NCBI RefSeq assembly: GCF_004798585.1
Contig: NZ_PPXQ01000005.1
Coordinates: forward strand, 1-64,000
Length of the DNA stretch: 64,000 bases
Direction: 5' to 3'
Origin: Massilia sp. Mn16-1_5
Lineage (GTDB): Bacteria > Pseudomonadota > Gammaproteobacteria > Burkholderiales > Burkholderiaceae_D
Shown here: piece after piece, positions 1 through 9,800 of the stretch
Layout: each line of letters opens with the position of its first letter
Position numbering within the stretch: the stretch's first letter is position 1
Notes under the pieces: model-generated
The model's input: the letters and a program-made list of their open reading frames with translations, nothing else
Told to the model about the DNA's origin: nothing
Database searches by the model: none
Position numbers and translations under genes: made by a program

Positions 1-198
1 GGCCGTGGCAGCGCCGCCGGAGGCGGCGGCGGGCAAGGCCGGGCTGCCGCCGGCCGAAGCGGCGGGCGCCGCGTCGAACAGGCCCAGCCTGGTTTCAGCG
101 GCAAACGCGGCAGCGCCGGCCGCCACGATCGAAGCGCCGGCCAGCCTGCGCCGGGTGCGGATGCGTGTGTCGTCTTGGTTTCCTTCGTCGGGTTTCAT
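1..198 (-). CDS. Partial small membrane-anchored protein, runs off left edge
   Basis: Only the first 66 codons are in the window. The ATG at 198 overlaps the stop of the preceding small gene in an ATGA junction, and a GGAG motif lies upstream inside that gene, so translation is probably coupled. The visible part has a charged N-terminus (residues 1-18), one hydrophobic segment (about 19-34) and then an Ala/Pro/Gly-rich stretch. This suggests a single-pass inner-membrane protein with a periplasmic tail. The arrangement of basic residues, one TM and a low-complexity linker resembles the start of SPOR-domain or TonB-like proteins, but no domain is visible, so the function is unknown. It follows the type I secretion genes on the same strand. 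Confidence 0.5.
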   Translation of the reverse strand, partial: MKPDEGNQDDTRIRTRRRLAGASIVAAGAAAFAAETRLGLFDAAPAASAGGSPALPAAASGGAATA

Positions 199-407
199 GA
201 TGTACTCCAGTGCTTCAACATAAATAGGATGGATCTGCGTGGCGGCGGCGCGTCCGTGCGCGCCGCCGAGGCAGGCGGTGTGGCAATATGCTCGGCGGGC
301 GCCGCCGGATCGTCGTGCAGCGCCAGCACCAGCGCCGCCGCGGCCGCCAGCACCGCGTTGACGATGGCGTAGCGCCGCATCTCGATCCCTGGCCGCCGCT
401 GGTTCAT
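195..407 (-). CDS. Small single-pass membrane protein (70 aa), unknown function
   Basis: Starts 13 bp after the HlyD-family stop and ends in an ATGA overlap with the next gene, so it looks like part of the secretion operon. The product has one hydrophobic helix (about residues 13-30), followed by a proline/alanine-rich region and a basic C-terminus. A second possible start is Met10, which would put the helix at the extreme N-terminus. No family is recognised. The junctions on both sides argue for a real gene rather than a chance ORF. A role in secretion of the RTX peroxidase is inferred from position only. Confidence 0.45.
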   Translation of the reverse strand: MNQRRPGIEMRRYAIVNAVLAAAAALVLALHDDPAAPAEHIATPPASAARTDAPPPRRSILFMLKHWSTS

Positions 408-420
408 CGCCCTGCCCGTC

Positions 421-1758
421 TTACAGCTGGCGTCCCGCCTTGCGGAAGGTCGACATCACCGGCTCGACCAGGTACTGCAGCGGCGTCTGGGTGCTGCCGT
501 CGATGTAGACCTCGGCCGACATGCCCGCCTGCAGCGTGAGCTCGTGGCGCGCCTGCAGCGACTTGTCGTCGGCCGCGATCAGCACGTTGAAGTAGGACTG
601 GCCGGTGGCCTTGTCGACCAGGCGGTCGGCCGAGATATAGGTCACCTCGCCGTCGACCATCGGCGCACCGCGGAATTTCAATGCGGTGAACTTGATGCGC
701 GCCTTCTGGCGCAGATGGACGTGGTTGATCTCCTCGGGCCGGATGTGGGCTTCGAGCATCAGGCGCGCATCCGAGGGCACGATCTCGGCGATCGAGTCGC
801 CCGGACGCACGACGGCGCCGGGCGAGGTGAATTTCAGGTCGATGATCTCGCCGCCCGCCGGCGCCACCACCACCTGGCGGCTGGCGGCATCGTCGGTCTT
901 GCGCATTTCCTGGTCGATGTCGGTCAGGCGCGCCAGCGTCGCCTTCACTTCGTCGCTCGCGGTCTGCACGTAGGCGTTCTGCAGCGTGCGGATGCGCAGG
1001 TCGGTGTCGGCGATGCGCTGGGCGGCGCGCGCCAGTTCCGAGCGCCGCTCGTCGACCTTGGCCGCGTAGTCGGACACCGCGGCTTCGAGCTGGGACAGCT
1101 TGGCGGCCGAGATGAACTGGTCGCGCTGCAGCCCGCGGTTGAGTTCCAGGTCCTGGCGCTGCAGCGTCAGCGAGCGCTCGATGTTGGCGATCTGGGCGCG
1201 CAAGGCTTCGGCCTCGCTGCCGATCTGCTGGCGCTGGGCGCGCATCAGCGCCACTTCGCTGTCGAGCGAGGTGCGGCGGCTGGCGAACAGCCCGGCCTCC
1301 TTGGCCAGCGCCTGCGCCACGCGCGGGTCGCGCGCGGCCGCGTCGCGCAGGTCCTGCGGGAACTGCAGGACGCCGGCACGCAGCTGTTCGGCCTCCAGGC
1401 GCGCCAGGCCGGCCCGCTCGACCACGGCGCGGTAGGCCAGGCGGTTACGGTCGGCATCGACGCCGACGTCGCCCAGCATCAGCACCGGTTCGCCGGCGCG
1501 CACGCGCTGGCCGTCGCGCACCAGCACCTGGCGCACGATGCCGCCTTCCAGGTGCTGGATCGGGCGCCGGTTCAGGTCCACTTTCACATAAGCCGGCGCC
1601 ACCACCGCCATCGACAGCGGCGCGCTGCAGACCCAGGCGCCCAGCGGCAGCAGCGCCAGCAGGAAGATGCGCATGCCGAGGCGCCCCAGGCGCCGGCCCT
1701 GCTCTTCGCTCGGGGTAATGGCGCGTTCCGCCTGCACGAATTCGATTGTCGTATCCAT
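421..1758 (-). CDS. Type I secretion membrane fusion protein, HlyD/PrtE family
   Basis: This is the periplasmic adaptor that links an inner-membrane ABC exporter to a TolC-like outer-membrane channel. The 445-aa product has a short cytoplasmic N-terminus, one TM helix (about 28-50), a biotinyl-lipoyl-like half around residue 65-100 (motif HLEGGIV then DGQRVRAGEPV), a long coiled coil (about 120-310) and a beta-barrel C-terminal part. These are the usual features and size of PrtE/AprE/LapC-type adaptors. The start at 1758 is supported by a strong GAGGAGG Shine-Dalgarno that overlaps the end of the upstream ABC gene, 12 bp away. The substrate is most likely the RTX peroxidase encoded upstream. 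No TolC homologue lies in the window. Confidence 0.93.
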   Translation of the reverse strand: MDTTIEFVQAERAITPSEEQGRRLGRLGMRIFLLALLPLGAWVCSAPLSMAVVAPAYVKVDLNRRPIQHLEGGIVRQVLVRDGQRVRAGEPVLMLGDVGVDADRNRLAYRAVVERAGLARLEAEQLRAGVLQFPQDLRDAAARDPRVAQALAKEAGLFASRRTSLDSEVALMRAQRQQIGSEAEALRAQIANIERSLTLQRQDLELNRGLQRDQFISAAKLSQLEAAVSDYAAKVDERRSELARAAQRIADTDLRIRTLQNAYVQTASDEVKATLARLTDIDQEMRKTDDAASRQVVVAPAGGEIIDLKFTSPGAVVRPGDSIAEIVPSDARLMLEAHIRPEEINHVHLRQKARIKFTALKFRGAPMVDGEVTYISADRLVDKATGQSYFNVLIAADDKSLQARHELTLQAGMSAEVYIDGSTQTPLQYLVEPVMSTFRKAGRQL

Positions 1759-1770
1759 CTCGTTTCCTCC

Positions 1771-3456
1771 TCAAGCCACGCTGGCGGTATCGACGGCCGC
1801 CTGCGCCTGGCGCTGCATTTCTTTCATGACTTCGCCGGCGGCGCCGTAGCGCTTCACGCGGCCCGCTTCCAGCACCAGGATCTTGGTGACGTGGGCCACC
1901 AGCGAAGGACGGTGGGTGATGATCACGGTCGTGACGCCGTCGGCGCGCAGGCCGCTGACGGCCTGGGCCAGCGCGACTTCGCCGGCGCCGTCGAGGTTCG
2001 AGTTCGGCTCGTCCAGCACCACCAGGCGCGGATTGCCGTACAGCGCGCGCGCCAGGGCGATGCGCTGGCGCTGGCCGGGCGACAGGCGCAGGCCGCTCTC
2101 GCCGACCGGGGTATCGTAGCCGTTGGCGAATTCGACGATCATCTCGTGGGCGTTGGCGCGCTTGGCGGCGCGGATCACGCGTTCGGAATCGACCGTGTCG
2201 AGACGCGCGATGTTCTCGGCGACCGTGCCGTCGAACAGCTCGACGTCCTGCGGCACGTAGCCGATCCACTGCCCCAGCCCTTCCCGCTTCCAGACGGCGA
2301 CGTCGCTGCCGTCCAGGCGCACGCTGCCGCTGGCCGGCGCCCAGACCCCGATCAGGAGCCGCGCCAGGGTCGATTTGCCGGCGGCGCTGGCGCCGATCAC
2401 GGCCAGCGACTCGCCCGGCTCCAGGTGCAGCGCGACGTTGTAGAGCACCGGCTTGCCGGAGCCCGGCGCGCGGTAGGACAGGCCTTCGACCTGCAGCCGC
2501 CCTTCCGGGCAAGGCAGCTCGACCTGCTCGCCGCTTGCGCCGGCGTCGTCCAGCAGGGTGCGCAGGCGGGCATGGGCGGCGCGGCCGTCGGCCAGCGCGC
2601 GCCAGCTGCCGACCAGCTGCTCGACCGGCTGCAAGGCCCGTCCGAGCAACACGGTGGTGGCGATCATGATGCCGGCCGATGCCTCCTGGCTGATCACCAG
2701 CCAGGCGCCCAGCGCCAGCATCGCGATCTGGATCGCCTGGCGCAGGAAACGGGTCAGCGCGGTGAAGACGACGCCAGTGCGTCCGGCGCTGGCCTGGGCG
2801 CCCGCCACCTCGTCCTGCAGCGCGCGCCAGCGGCTCAGCAGCTTGCCGGTCATGCCCAGCGCCTGCAGCACCTCGGCATTGCGCAGCGAGCTTTCGACGT
2901 ATTTGGAGGCGCGCCGTCCGTCGGTCTGCAGGCCTTCGATGGCGGCACGGCTGATCCGGTGGTTCAGCCAGGCCAGCACCAGCATCAGTCCGACCGAGAA
3001 CAGCGCCCCCAGGCCCAGCGCCGGATGAAAGCCCCAGATCAGCGCCAGGAACAGCGGCGCCCAGGGTGCATCGAGCAGCGCGGCCAGCGCGTTCGAGGAC
3101 AGCACGGTCTTCAATTGCGCAAGGTCGCGCATGCCTTCGCCGATGCCGGCATGCGGGGTACGCGCGGCGCGCTCGACCAGGGTTTCGACCAGCGGGCGCG
3201 CCAGGCGCTCGTCGACGATGGTCGCCAGCACGCCCTGCAGGCTATGGCGCACGTAGTCGAGCAGCAGCAGCACGATCATCGCGACCGCGGTGCCAACCAT
3301 CAGTACCAGCAAGGTCTCGCGGCTATTGGTCGTCAACACGCGGTCGAATACCTGGAGCATGAACAATGCCGGCACCAGGTAGAGCAGGTTGACGCAGAAG
3401 GAAAACAGGGCCAGATACCCGAGCAGGGGCCGCAGCTCGCGCCAGATCGTTTTCAT
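1771..3456 (-). CDS. Type I secretion system permease/ATPase (PrtD-like)
   Basis: The 561-aa half-transporter has an N-terminal membrane domain (about residues 1-300, several TM helices) fused to an ABC ATPase. Visible motifs are Walker A GASAAGKST, the signature LSPGQRQR and Walker B LVVLDEP. There is no N-terminal C39 peptidase domain, which fits exporters of RTX proteins with an uncleaved C-terminal signal. The start chosen is the ATG at 3456, because it follows AGGAGAATCAC. An upstream in-frame start at 3531 lacks this and adds a non-family extension. The HlyD-family gene follows at 12 bp. Together they should export the large RTX peroxidase encoded just upstream. Identity as a T1SS ATPase is firm; the substrate is inferred. 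Confidence 0.94.
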   Translation of the reverse strand: MKTIWRELRPLLGYLALFSFCVNLLYLVPALFMLQVFDRVLTTNSRETLLVLMVGTAVAMIVLLLLDYVRHSLQGVLATIVDERLARPLVETLVERAARTPHAGIGEGMRDLAQLKTVLSSNALAALLDAPWAPLFLALIWGFHPALGLGALFSVGLMLVLAWLNHRISRAAIEGLQTDGRRASKYVESSLRNAEVLQALGMTGKLLSRWRALQDEVAGAQASAGRTGVVFTALTRFLRQAIQIAMLALGAWLVISQEASAGIMIATTVLLGRALQPVEQLVGSWRALADGRAAHARLRTLLDDAGASGEQVELPCPEGRLQVEGLSYRAPGSGKPVLYNVALHLEPGESLAVIGASAAGKSTLARLLIGVWAPASGSVRLDGSDVAVWKREGLGQWIGYVPQDVELFDGTVAENIARLDTVDSERVIRAAKRANAHEMIVEFANGYDTPVGESGLRLSPGQRQRIALARALYGNPRLVVLDEPNSNLDGAGEVALAQAVSGLRADGVTTVIITHRPSLVAHVTKILVLEAGRVKRYGAAGEVMKEMQRQAQAAVDTASVA

Positions 3457-3479
3457 GTGATTCTCCTGGAGCAGTGGGT

Positions 3480-3731
3480 TCAGGCGGGCAAGGCTGGCTT
3501 GTTCGACGCGGCGCCGCGGCGGCGCCAGCATGGCGTGCAGGTACGCGCAGGGGGCTCGCCGGCGTGTGCCGGGCGCGGCGCGGACACGGCGGAAAGGCGT
3601 CGCCGCGGCAGGCGGAACAAACCGGTGCCGGGCGCGCGGATGAGGATCAGGTCGGGACTGGCTGGATCGGTTTCAACGAGCGCGGCATGCAGCCGTTGCG
3701 CACCCGTGAGGAACTTCTTTGTGCTGTGCAT
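3480..3731 (-). CDS. Small ORF (83 aa) between RTX peroxidase and its exporter, unknown
   Basis: A good ribosome binding site (GGGAGAAAATC) precedes the ATG at 3731, and the stop is 23 bp before the ABC transporter start, so the reading frame is positioned as an operon member. The first 45 residues are ordinary in composition and include LHAALVETD. The C-terminal half is rich in Arg, Pro, Ala and Cys and looks like non-coding sequence of a high-GC genome. It may be a short real protein, a leader peptide that sets translation of the exporter, or spurious. No family is recognised. Confidence 0.4.
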   Translation of the reverse strand: MHSTKKFLTGAQRLHAALVETDPASPDLILIRAPGTGLFRLPRRRLSAVSAPRPAHAGEPPARTCTPCWRRRGAASNKPALPA

Positions 3732-3779
3732 GATTTTCTCCCTAATTTCATTTCTTGACTTCGTTGTTGTGTTGTATGA

Positions 3780-3810
3780 GCCGGGCGCCGCCATGCTGTC
3801 GGCACCCGGC
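3780..3810 (-). other. Inverted repeat between peroxidase gene and secretion genes
   Basis: Arms GCCGGGCGCC (3780-3789) and GGCACCCGGC (3801-3810) can pair with one wobble around an 11-nt loop. There is no U tract, so it is not a classical terminator. It sits between the highly repetitive RTX gene and the exporter genes, where an mRNA-stability or partial-termination element could set different amounts of substrate and transporter. Confidence 0.4.
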
Positions 3811-3851
3811 CGGTACTGCCTTGCTACTGGTCGTACTCTCCTTATGCAGTG

Positions 3852-6800
3852 TCAGGAAGCCAGCAACTCTCCCGGCGCCGCCAGGCTGGCCGGTGCCAGC
3901 TGGCCCTGCAGCAGGAAGTCGTCGATGGTGATCGACGCCGGATCGCCCACGCCCTGGATCACGAAGGAACCGGAGGTGCCGATCGTCACCCGCAGGTCGG
4001 CCCCGAGATCGGCGATGGTGACGCTGCTGCTGAAGGTGGCCGCCGTGATGCCCAGGCCCGAGATGTCGAGCAGGTCCTGGCCGCCCGCCGGGTCGAAGTC
4101 GAAGCCGCCGGCGATCGTGTCGGCGCCGAAGCCCGGTGCCGCGAACACGAAGATGTCGTTGCCGGCGCCGCCCTGCAGCGAGTCGTTGCCGGCCCCGCCT
4201 TCGAGCCGGTCGTTGCCGTCCATGCCACGCAGCGTGTCGTTGCCGATGCCTCCTTTCAGGTAGTTGTCCAGCGCGTTACCGGTCAGGTTGGCGGTGCCGC
4301 TGGTCTGCGTGGCGTTTTCGACTTCGGCGCTCAGCACGTAGCTGGTCGAGGTCGACATGACGGTGTCGATGCCGCCACCTGCCAGCTCGACGATGGTGTC
4401 GGTGCTGACGTTGACGAAATAGGTATCGTTGCCGAGTCCCCCGATCAGGCGGTCGCTGCCGGTGCCGCCGTTCAGGCTGTCGTTGCCGTCGCCGCCGGTG
4501 ATCGTGTTGTTGCTGGAGTTGCCGACGCCGGTGAAATTGCCGGTGCCGGTGTACACCATTTCTTCCACGTTCGAGCCGAGGGTATAGCTGGCCGCACTCA
4601 CCCGTGCGACGTCGATGCCGGAGCTGCCGCCGGTGAGCTCGGTGATGACATCGCCGGCGTTGTCGATGATGTAGGTGTCGTTGCCGGCGCCGCCGGTCAG
4701 GCGGTCGGCCCCGAGCCCGCCATCGAGCGTATCGTCGCCGGTGCCGCCGATGATCGTGTTGACCAGGGCATTGCCCTCGCCGATGAAGGGTCCGGCACCG
4801 ATGAAGGTCAGGTTTTCCAGGTTCGCGCCCAGCGTATAGCTGGAGAGCGTGGTGCGCACGGTGTCGGTGCCCTCGCCGGCCAGCTCGACCACGGCGTCGA
4901 GCGCCTCGTCGACGACGTAGGTGTCGCTGCCGCGACCGCCGACCATGCGGTCGACGCCGGCGCCGCCGTTCAGCGTATCGCCGGCGCTGCCCCCGGTGAT
5001 GACGTTGCTCAGGGCGTTACCGGTACCGGTGAAGGACACCGTCCCGGTGTAGGTCAGGTTTTCGACCTCGTCGCCCAGGACGTAGGACGAGAGCGAGGTG
5101 CGCACGGTGTCGATCCCTTCGTTGCCCAGTTCCGTGACGACGTCGCCGCTCGCGCCGACGACATAGGTGTCGTCGCCGCTGCCGCCGCGCATGGTGTCGT
5201 TGCCGGAACCGCCGTCAAGGGTATCGTCGCCCAGGCCCCCATCCAGCACGTCGTCGCCGCCCTGCCCGCGCAGCGTGTCGTTGCCGTCGTTGCCGAACAG
5301 GCTGTCGTTGCCGCCGCTGCCGCCGTCGAGGATGTCGTTGCCGGCGCCGCCGCTGATGCTGTTGGCGTCGACGTTGCCGGTGCCGGTGAAGTTGCCGGTG
5401 CCGGTGTACACCAGGTTCTCGACGTTGCTGGCCAGGGTATGCGCGGCCAGCGTGGTGCGCACCGTGTCGATGCCTTGCGAGATCACCTCGACCACCACGT
5501 CGCCTGTTTCGCTGACGATGTAGGTGTCGTTGCCCAGGCCGCCCACCAGGCGGTCGTTGCCGCCGGCGCCGTCCAGGGTGTCGTTGCCGTTGCCGCCGGT
5601 GATGGTGTTGGCCAGCGCGTTACCCGTGCCGGCGAAGTCGCCGGTACCGGCGAAGGTAAGGTTTTCCAGGTTGGCGGCCAGGGTGCGCGCCGCCAGCGTG
5701 GTCTGGGTGGTGTCGGTGCCGCCGTTGGCGGCCTCGATGACGATGTCGCCCAGGTCGTCCACCATGTAGGTGTCGTTACCGGCGCCGCCATCCATGACGT
5801 CGGCACCCGCGCCGCCGTTCAGGATGTCGTTGCCGCCCAGGCCGATCAGCTCGTCGTCGAAGGCCGTGCCGTTCAGGGTTTCGCTGTTGGCGGTGCCGAT
5901 CACCTGGTCGCCCACGCCCTTGGTCGCGGCCGAGGGAACCGCGCGGCTGACGCCGGTGGCGTCGACAAAGCTGGCGACCACGCGCAGTTGCTGGCCGACC
6001 TGCGCCTGTTGCGGCATGAAGGTCGCGCCGGTGGCGCCGGCGATATTCACGAACACGCCGTTCACCAGGGCCTGCCACTGGTAGCTGATGGCCGATTCGG
6101 GCACGTTGCTGAAGGCGGCCACCGAGCCTGGCGTCGCGGTCAGCAGGTGGCGCTCGGTCGGCGACATGTCGTCGATGTGCGGCTCGCCCGTCAGGTTGAA
6201 GATGTCGTCCGTGAACACCAGTTCCTCGATGTTGCGAACGGTGTCGATGCCGTCGGTGGCGGTGCCGCGCACGTGCGCCACCGTCCAGGTGCCGTCGGCG
6301 TTGCGCGTGACGTCGTAGCTGGCGCGCACGTCCGAATAGATGGCCTGGTCGATGTCGGTGTTCTTGGTGGTCGACTGCAGGATCTCGCGCACGATGCGCA
6401 GCTGGCCCGGATTGATGCGGCCGGCGAGCATGTCGTCCTTCAGTTCGGCGATGCTCTCGACCGAGCGGATCTCGACGTTCGGATCGGTTTTCGAACGCAC
6501 GCTGACGCGCACGTTGAGCCAGGCGTCGCCGTCGATCAGGTCGTTGCCGGCCTTGCCCGTGATGCGGTCGCTGCCGCCGCCGCCGATCAGGATGTCGGCG
6601 CCCGTCTGCGGGTTGAACACCACGGCCTCCGGATTGGCGACGGCCGGTACGCCGAGCAGCTCCTGCAGGCCGTTGATCAGCGCCACGTTCTTCTGCAGCA
6701 GCATGCTGTCGGTAGTCGGGCCGCCGATGATGCCGCCCGCGCCCTCGCCGCCGGCGGCGCCGGTCGGCAGGTTGGTCCCGACCAGCACGTCGTCGAACTT

Positions 6801-9800
6801 CCAGCCCGACAGGCCCTCGACCGAGTCGAAGCGGTCGCGCAGGATGAATTGCTGCTGCTGGCCGAAGATCGGGATGCCGAGGTCGGAATTGGCCGCCACC
6901 GGATCGCCCTTGTGGGTGGCCCAGTCGAAGCCGAGCATGCCGTTGTTGCGCTGGATGCCGGTGCCCTGCACCATGATGTCGTCGCCCGACTCGCCGTCGT
7001 AGTCGGTGTCGTTGCCCTGCCCATTGAGGACGTCGTGGCCGATGATGGTGCTGTTGAAGAACAGCTGCGAGTTCTCGCCGGACAGGCTGTCGAAGCCTTC
7101 GCCGCCCTCGATCCAGTCGTCGCCCTCGTTGCCCATCAGGCCGTCGGGACCGTTGCCGCCGAGGATGAAGTCGTTGCCCTCGCCGGCGAACACCTCGGTG
7201 AAGTCGGGGCCGACGATGAAGAAGTCCTGGCCGGCGCCGCCGAACACGATGTCGTTGCCGGCGCCATTGCTGATCACGTCGTTGCCGTTGTCGCCGCGCA
7301 GGAAGTCGGCTGCGCCGGCCGGGGTGCCGTGGTCGGTGATGATGTCGTCGCCGTCGCCGCCATGGACCTGGTCGGCCTCGTCGCCGCCGTCGAGGATGTC
7401 GTCGCCCTCGTCGCCCCACAGGGTGTCCATGCCGCGCCCGCCCTTGATGATGTCGTTGCCGGGCGTGCCGCCCAACACCACGTGGTCGGGGCCGTCGTAG
7501 GCGTAGATCAGCTGGCCGCCGTCCTTGTAGCCGTCGCCGTTGACGTCGGCGCCGGGCGCGACGCGGGTGACGAGCGAGGTAAAGGCGTTCAGTACGGGGT
7601 TCAGGCGGCCCGGGTCGCCGTGGCCGCCCACGCCGATGCCGGTCTGCTGCTTGCTCTGGTCCATCTCGAGGGTATAGCTGGGCGTGGCGAACATCAGGCC
7701 CGGCAGGTGGGTCGTGCTGCCCTTGTCGCCGATGTCGGTGTTCCGCATCGCCATCGCCGAGAACAAATTGCCTTCCAGCTCGTTGAGCATGTTCAGGCCC
7801 TGGGTCCGGCTCAGGTAGTAGAAGCGATCGCCGTTCTGCAGGTTTTCCAGCTGCGACTCGAAGACGTAGTTGAAGGTCGGCGCCAGCATGCCGCCGAATT
7901 CGAGCTTCGCCTCGGCCAGGCCGCCGATCCAGAAGTCCACCTTGTTCAGACCGGTTTCGACATCCTTCCAGGTGCCGGTGCCGTTCAGGAAGTCGAGGCG
8001 GTCGCCTGGGGCGGTCTCCAGCCGGTAGGTCGGGCCGACCAGTTCCGGATCGGCATTGATCTCGCCGTCCTTGTTCAGGTCGAAGTCGCCCATCACCAGC
8101 AGCGTGGCGGCGGCGCGCTTGGCTTCGACCGTGGTCGCCGCGACGACGCTCGGGTGCAGGCCGTAGGCGGCGATGAAGTTGATGATCGAGGCCGGGTTCT
8201 TCATGTGCGGCGCGAAGTCGGCCCAGCTCGTGTACGGCTTGAGCTGGCTGTCGCCGGTCATCTTGTAGAAGGCGGCGCGCGCCTCGTTGAAGCTGGGGGC
8301 GCCGGTTTCACGGGCACGCGCGATGTTCAGCGTGGCCAGGTCGAGCGGCAGGCCGACCAGGTTGTTGCGCAGCGCGTCGGTGACGAACTCGTCGATCTCC
8401 TGGCCGACCTGGCGCGACATGCCGCGCACGATCTCGCCCACCGCCTTGTGCGAATCGAGGGCGCCGTCCTTGTCGAAGGCGACCGGATTGAGGAAGGCTT
8501 CGATCAGGCCGATGTCGTCGGAATTGCCGTTGGCGTCGGTGCGCGCCACGGTATCGTCGAGCATCGAGTGGCCGAAGCGGTACACGACGTTGGCGAACTC
8601 CTCCATGATGGCCGGATCGATGTCGGCCGAGTTGGAGAACACGAAGGGGTCGATGCTGGGCTGCACGGCGCGCGCGAATTCCTCGAACACCAGGTGCTGG
8701 TATTGCATCTCGGTGGCGAAGCGGCCGGCCTGGAACAGGCGTTCGCCGTCCCACTGGAGGGCGGCGATGTCGGCCTGGCTGGTCGGGATGGCGGTGACGT
8801 CCTTGGCCAGCCATTCGTTGACGAAGGCCAGGTCGCCGCTGCCGAGGATGGTCTGCTTGTAGGCCTCGACCAGGCGGTTGTGCTCGTTATGGAAGATCTC
8901 GTGGATGGCGGTCAGGCCAATGTTCTCGTTGCCGCGGCCGTCGCCGGTGATGAAGTGGCGGTCGAGCAGCTCGTCGTCGTAGGTGCCGGCCGGCTGCTGC
9001 TGGCCGGCCGCGAGGCCGGTGGCGTCGTCGCTGTCCGGCACCAGCTGCACTTGCGGCGTGCGCGGATCGTGGTCGTGGTCATAGGTGCCCGGGACCGCGG
9101 TATGCGCGATATCGTCGAGGAAGGCATGGCCGGTACGCAGGGTGTCGGTCGGCAGCGCCACGCCCAGGCCGCCGTTGGCGGTCGGGTCGCCCTCGATCAG
9201 GCCGCGCGCGGTGACGATCTGCACGAAGCCGTTCGCCCCGCGCAGGAATTCGCCGTAGCGGTCGGTCGCCAGCAGCGGCACGTTGAAGATGTCGGTATCG
9301 GTCAGCTGGATGCCGAGCAGTTGCGCCGCCTGCGCCTTCACTTCGGCCCAGTTGCCGGCACCGTGCTCGCCGTCGAGCAGGCGCCCGGTGGCGAGCGGTT
9401 TGCCATCGATCATCTTGTATTCGCGCAGGAACACCTGGTGCGAAGGGTGCGAGGTATAGGTCTGGTTCTGGTCGACGAAAGGTGTCGTGGTGTTGGTGTG
9501 CCCGCGCAGGTCGTCGTCGGCATTGCCGAGGACGCCGTCGGGGCCGGGACCGCGTGAATTCACGGCGCGGCTGAGCACCATGAAGTTGGTGGGGCTGCCC
9601 GGCACGTAGAGCGGATCGTCCGGCTGCAGCGGGACGAAGACGGTGCCCCCGCCCTTGCTGATCAGGTCGAGGCCATGGTCGAAGAACTGGCCGAACAGCG
9701 CCATCATGCCGTTGAACGGCGGCGACAGGCCGATGTCGGGCGACTGGTTCGGGATCTGCAGGGTGCCGTCGGGCGAGACGTGGACTTCGTCGAAGCCCGG

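Noticed and set aside
544..4263. A 1239-codon plus-strand frame opposite the secretion genes
   Set aside because: It spans three real minus-strand genes and their intergenic gaps and has Gln/His/Arg/Asp-rich nonsense composition.
4140..7480. Short regular repeats resembling a CRISPR array
   Set aside because: They are coding RTX nonapeptide repeats in frame; there are no constant repeats with unique spacers and no cas genes.
3849..9557. A 1902-codon open frame on the plus strand opposite the RTX peroxidase
   Set aside because: It mirrors the minus-strand codon pattern of a repetitive high-GC gene, has His/Val/Ala/Asp-biased composition, no family motif and no ribosome binding site. The minus-strand gene has clear domains.
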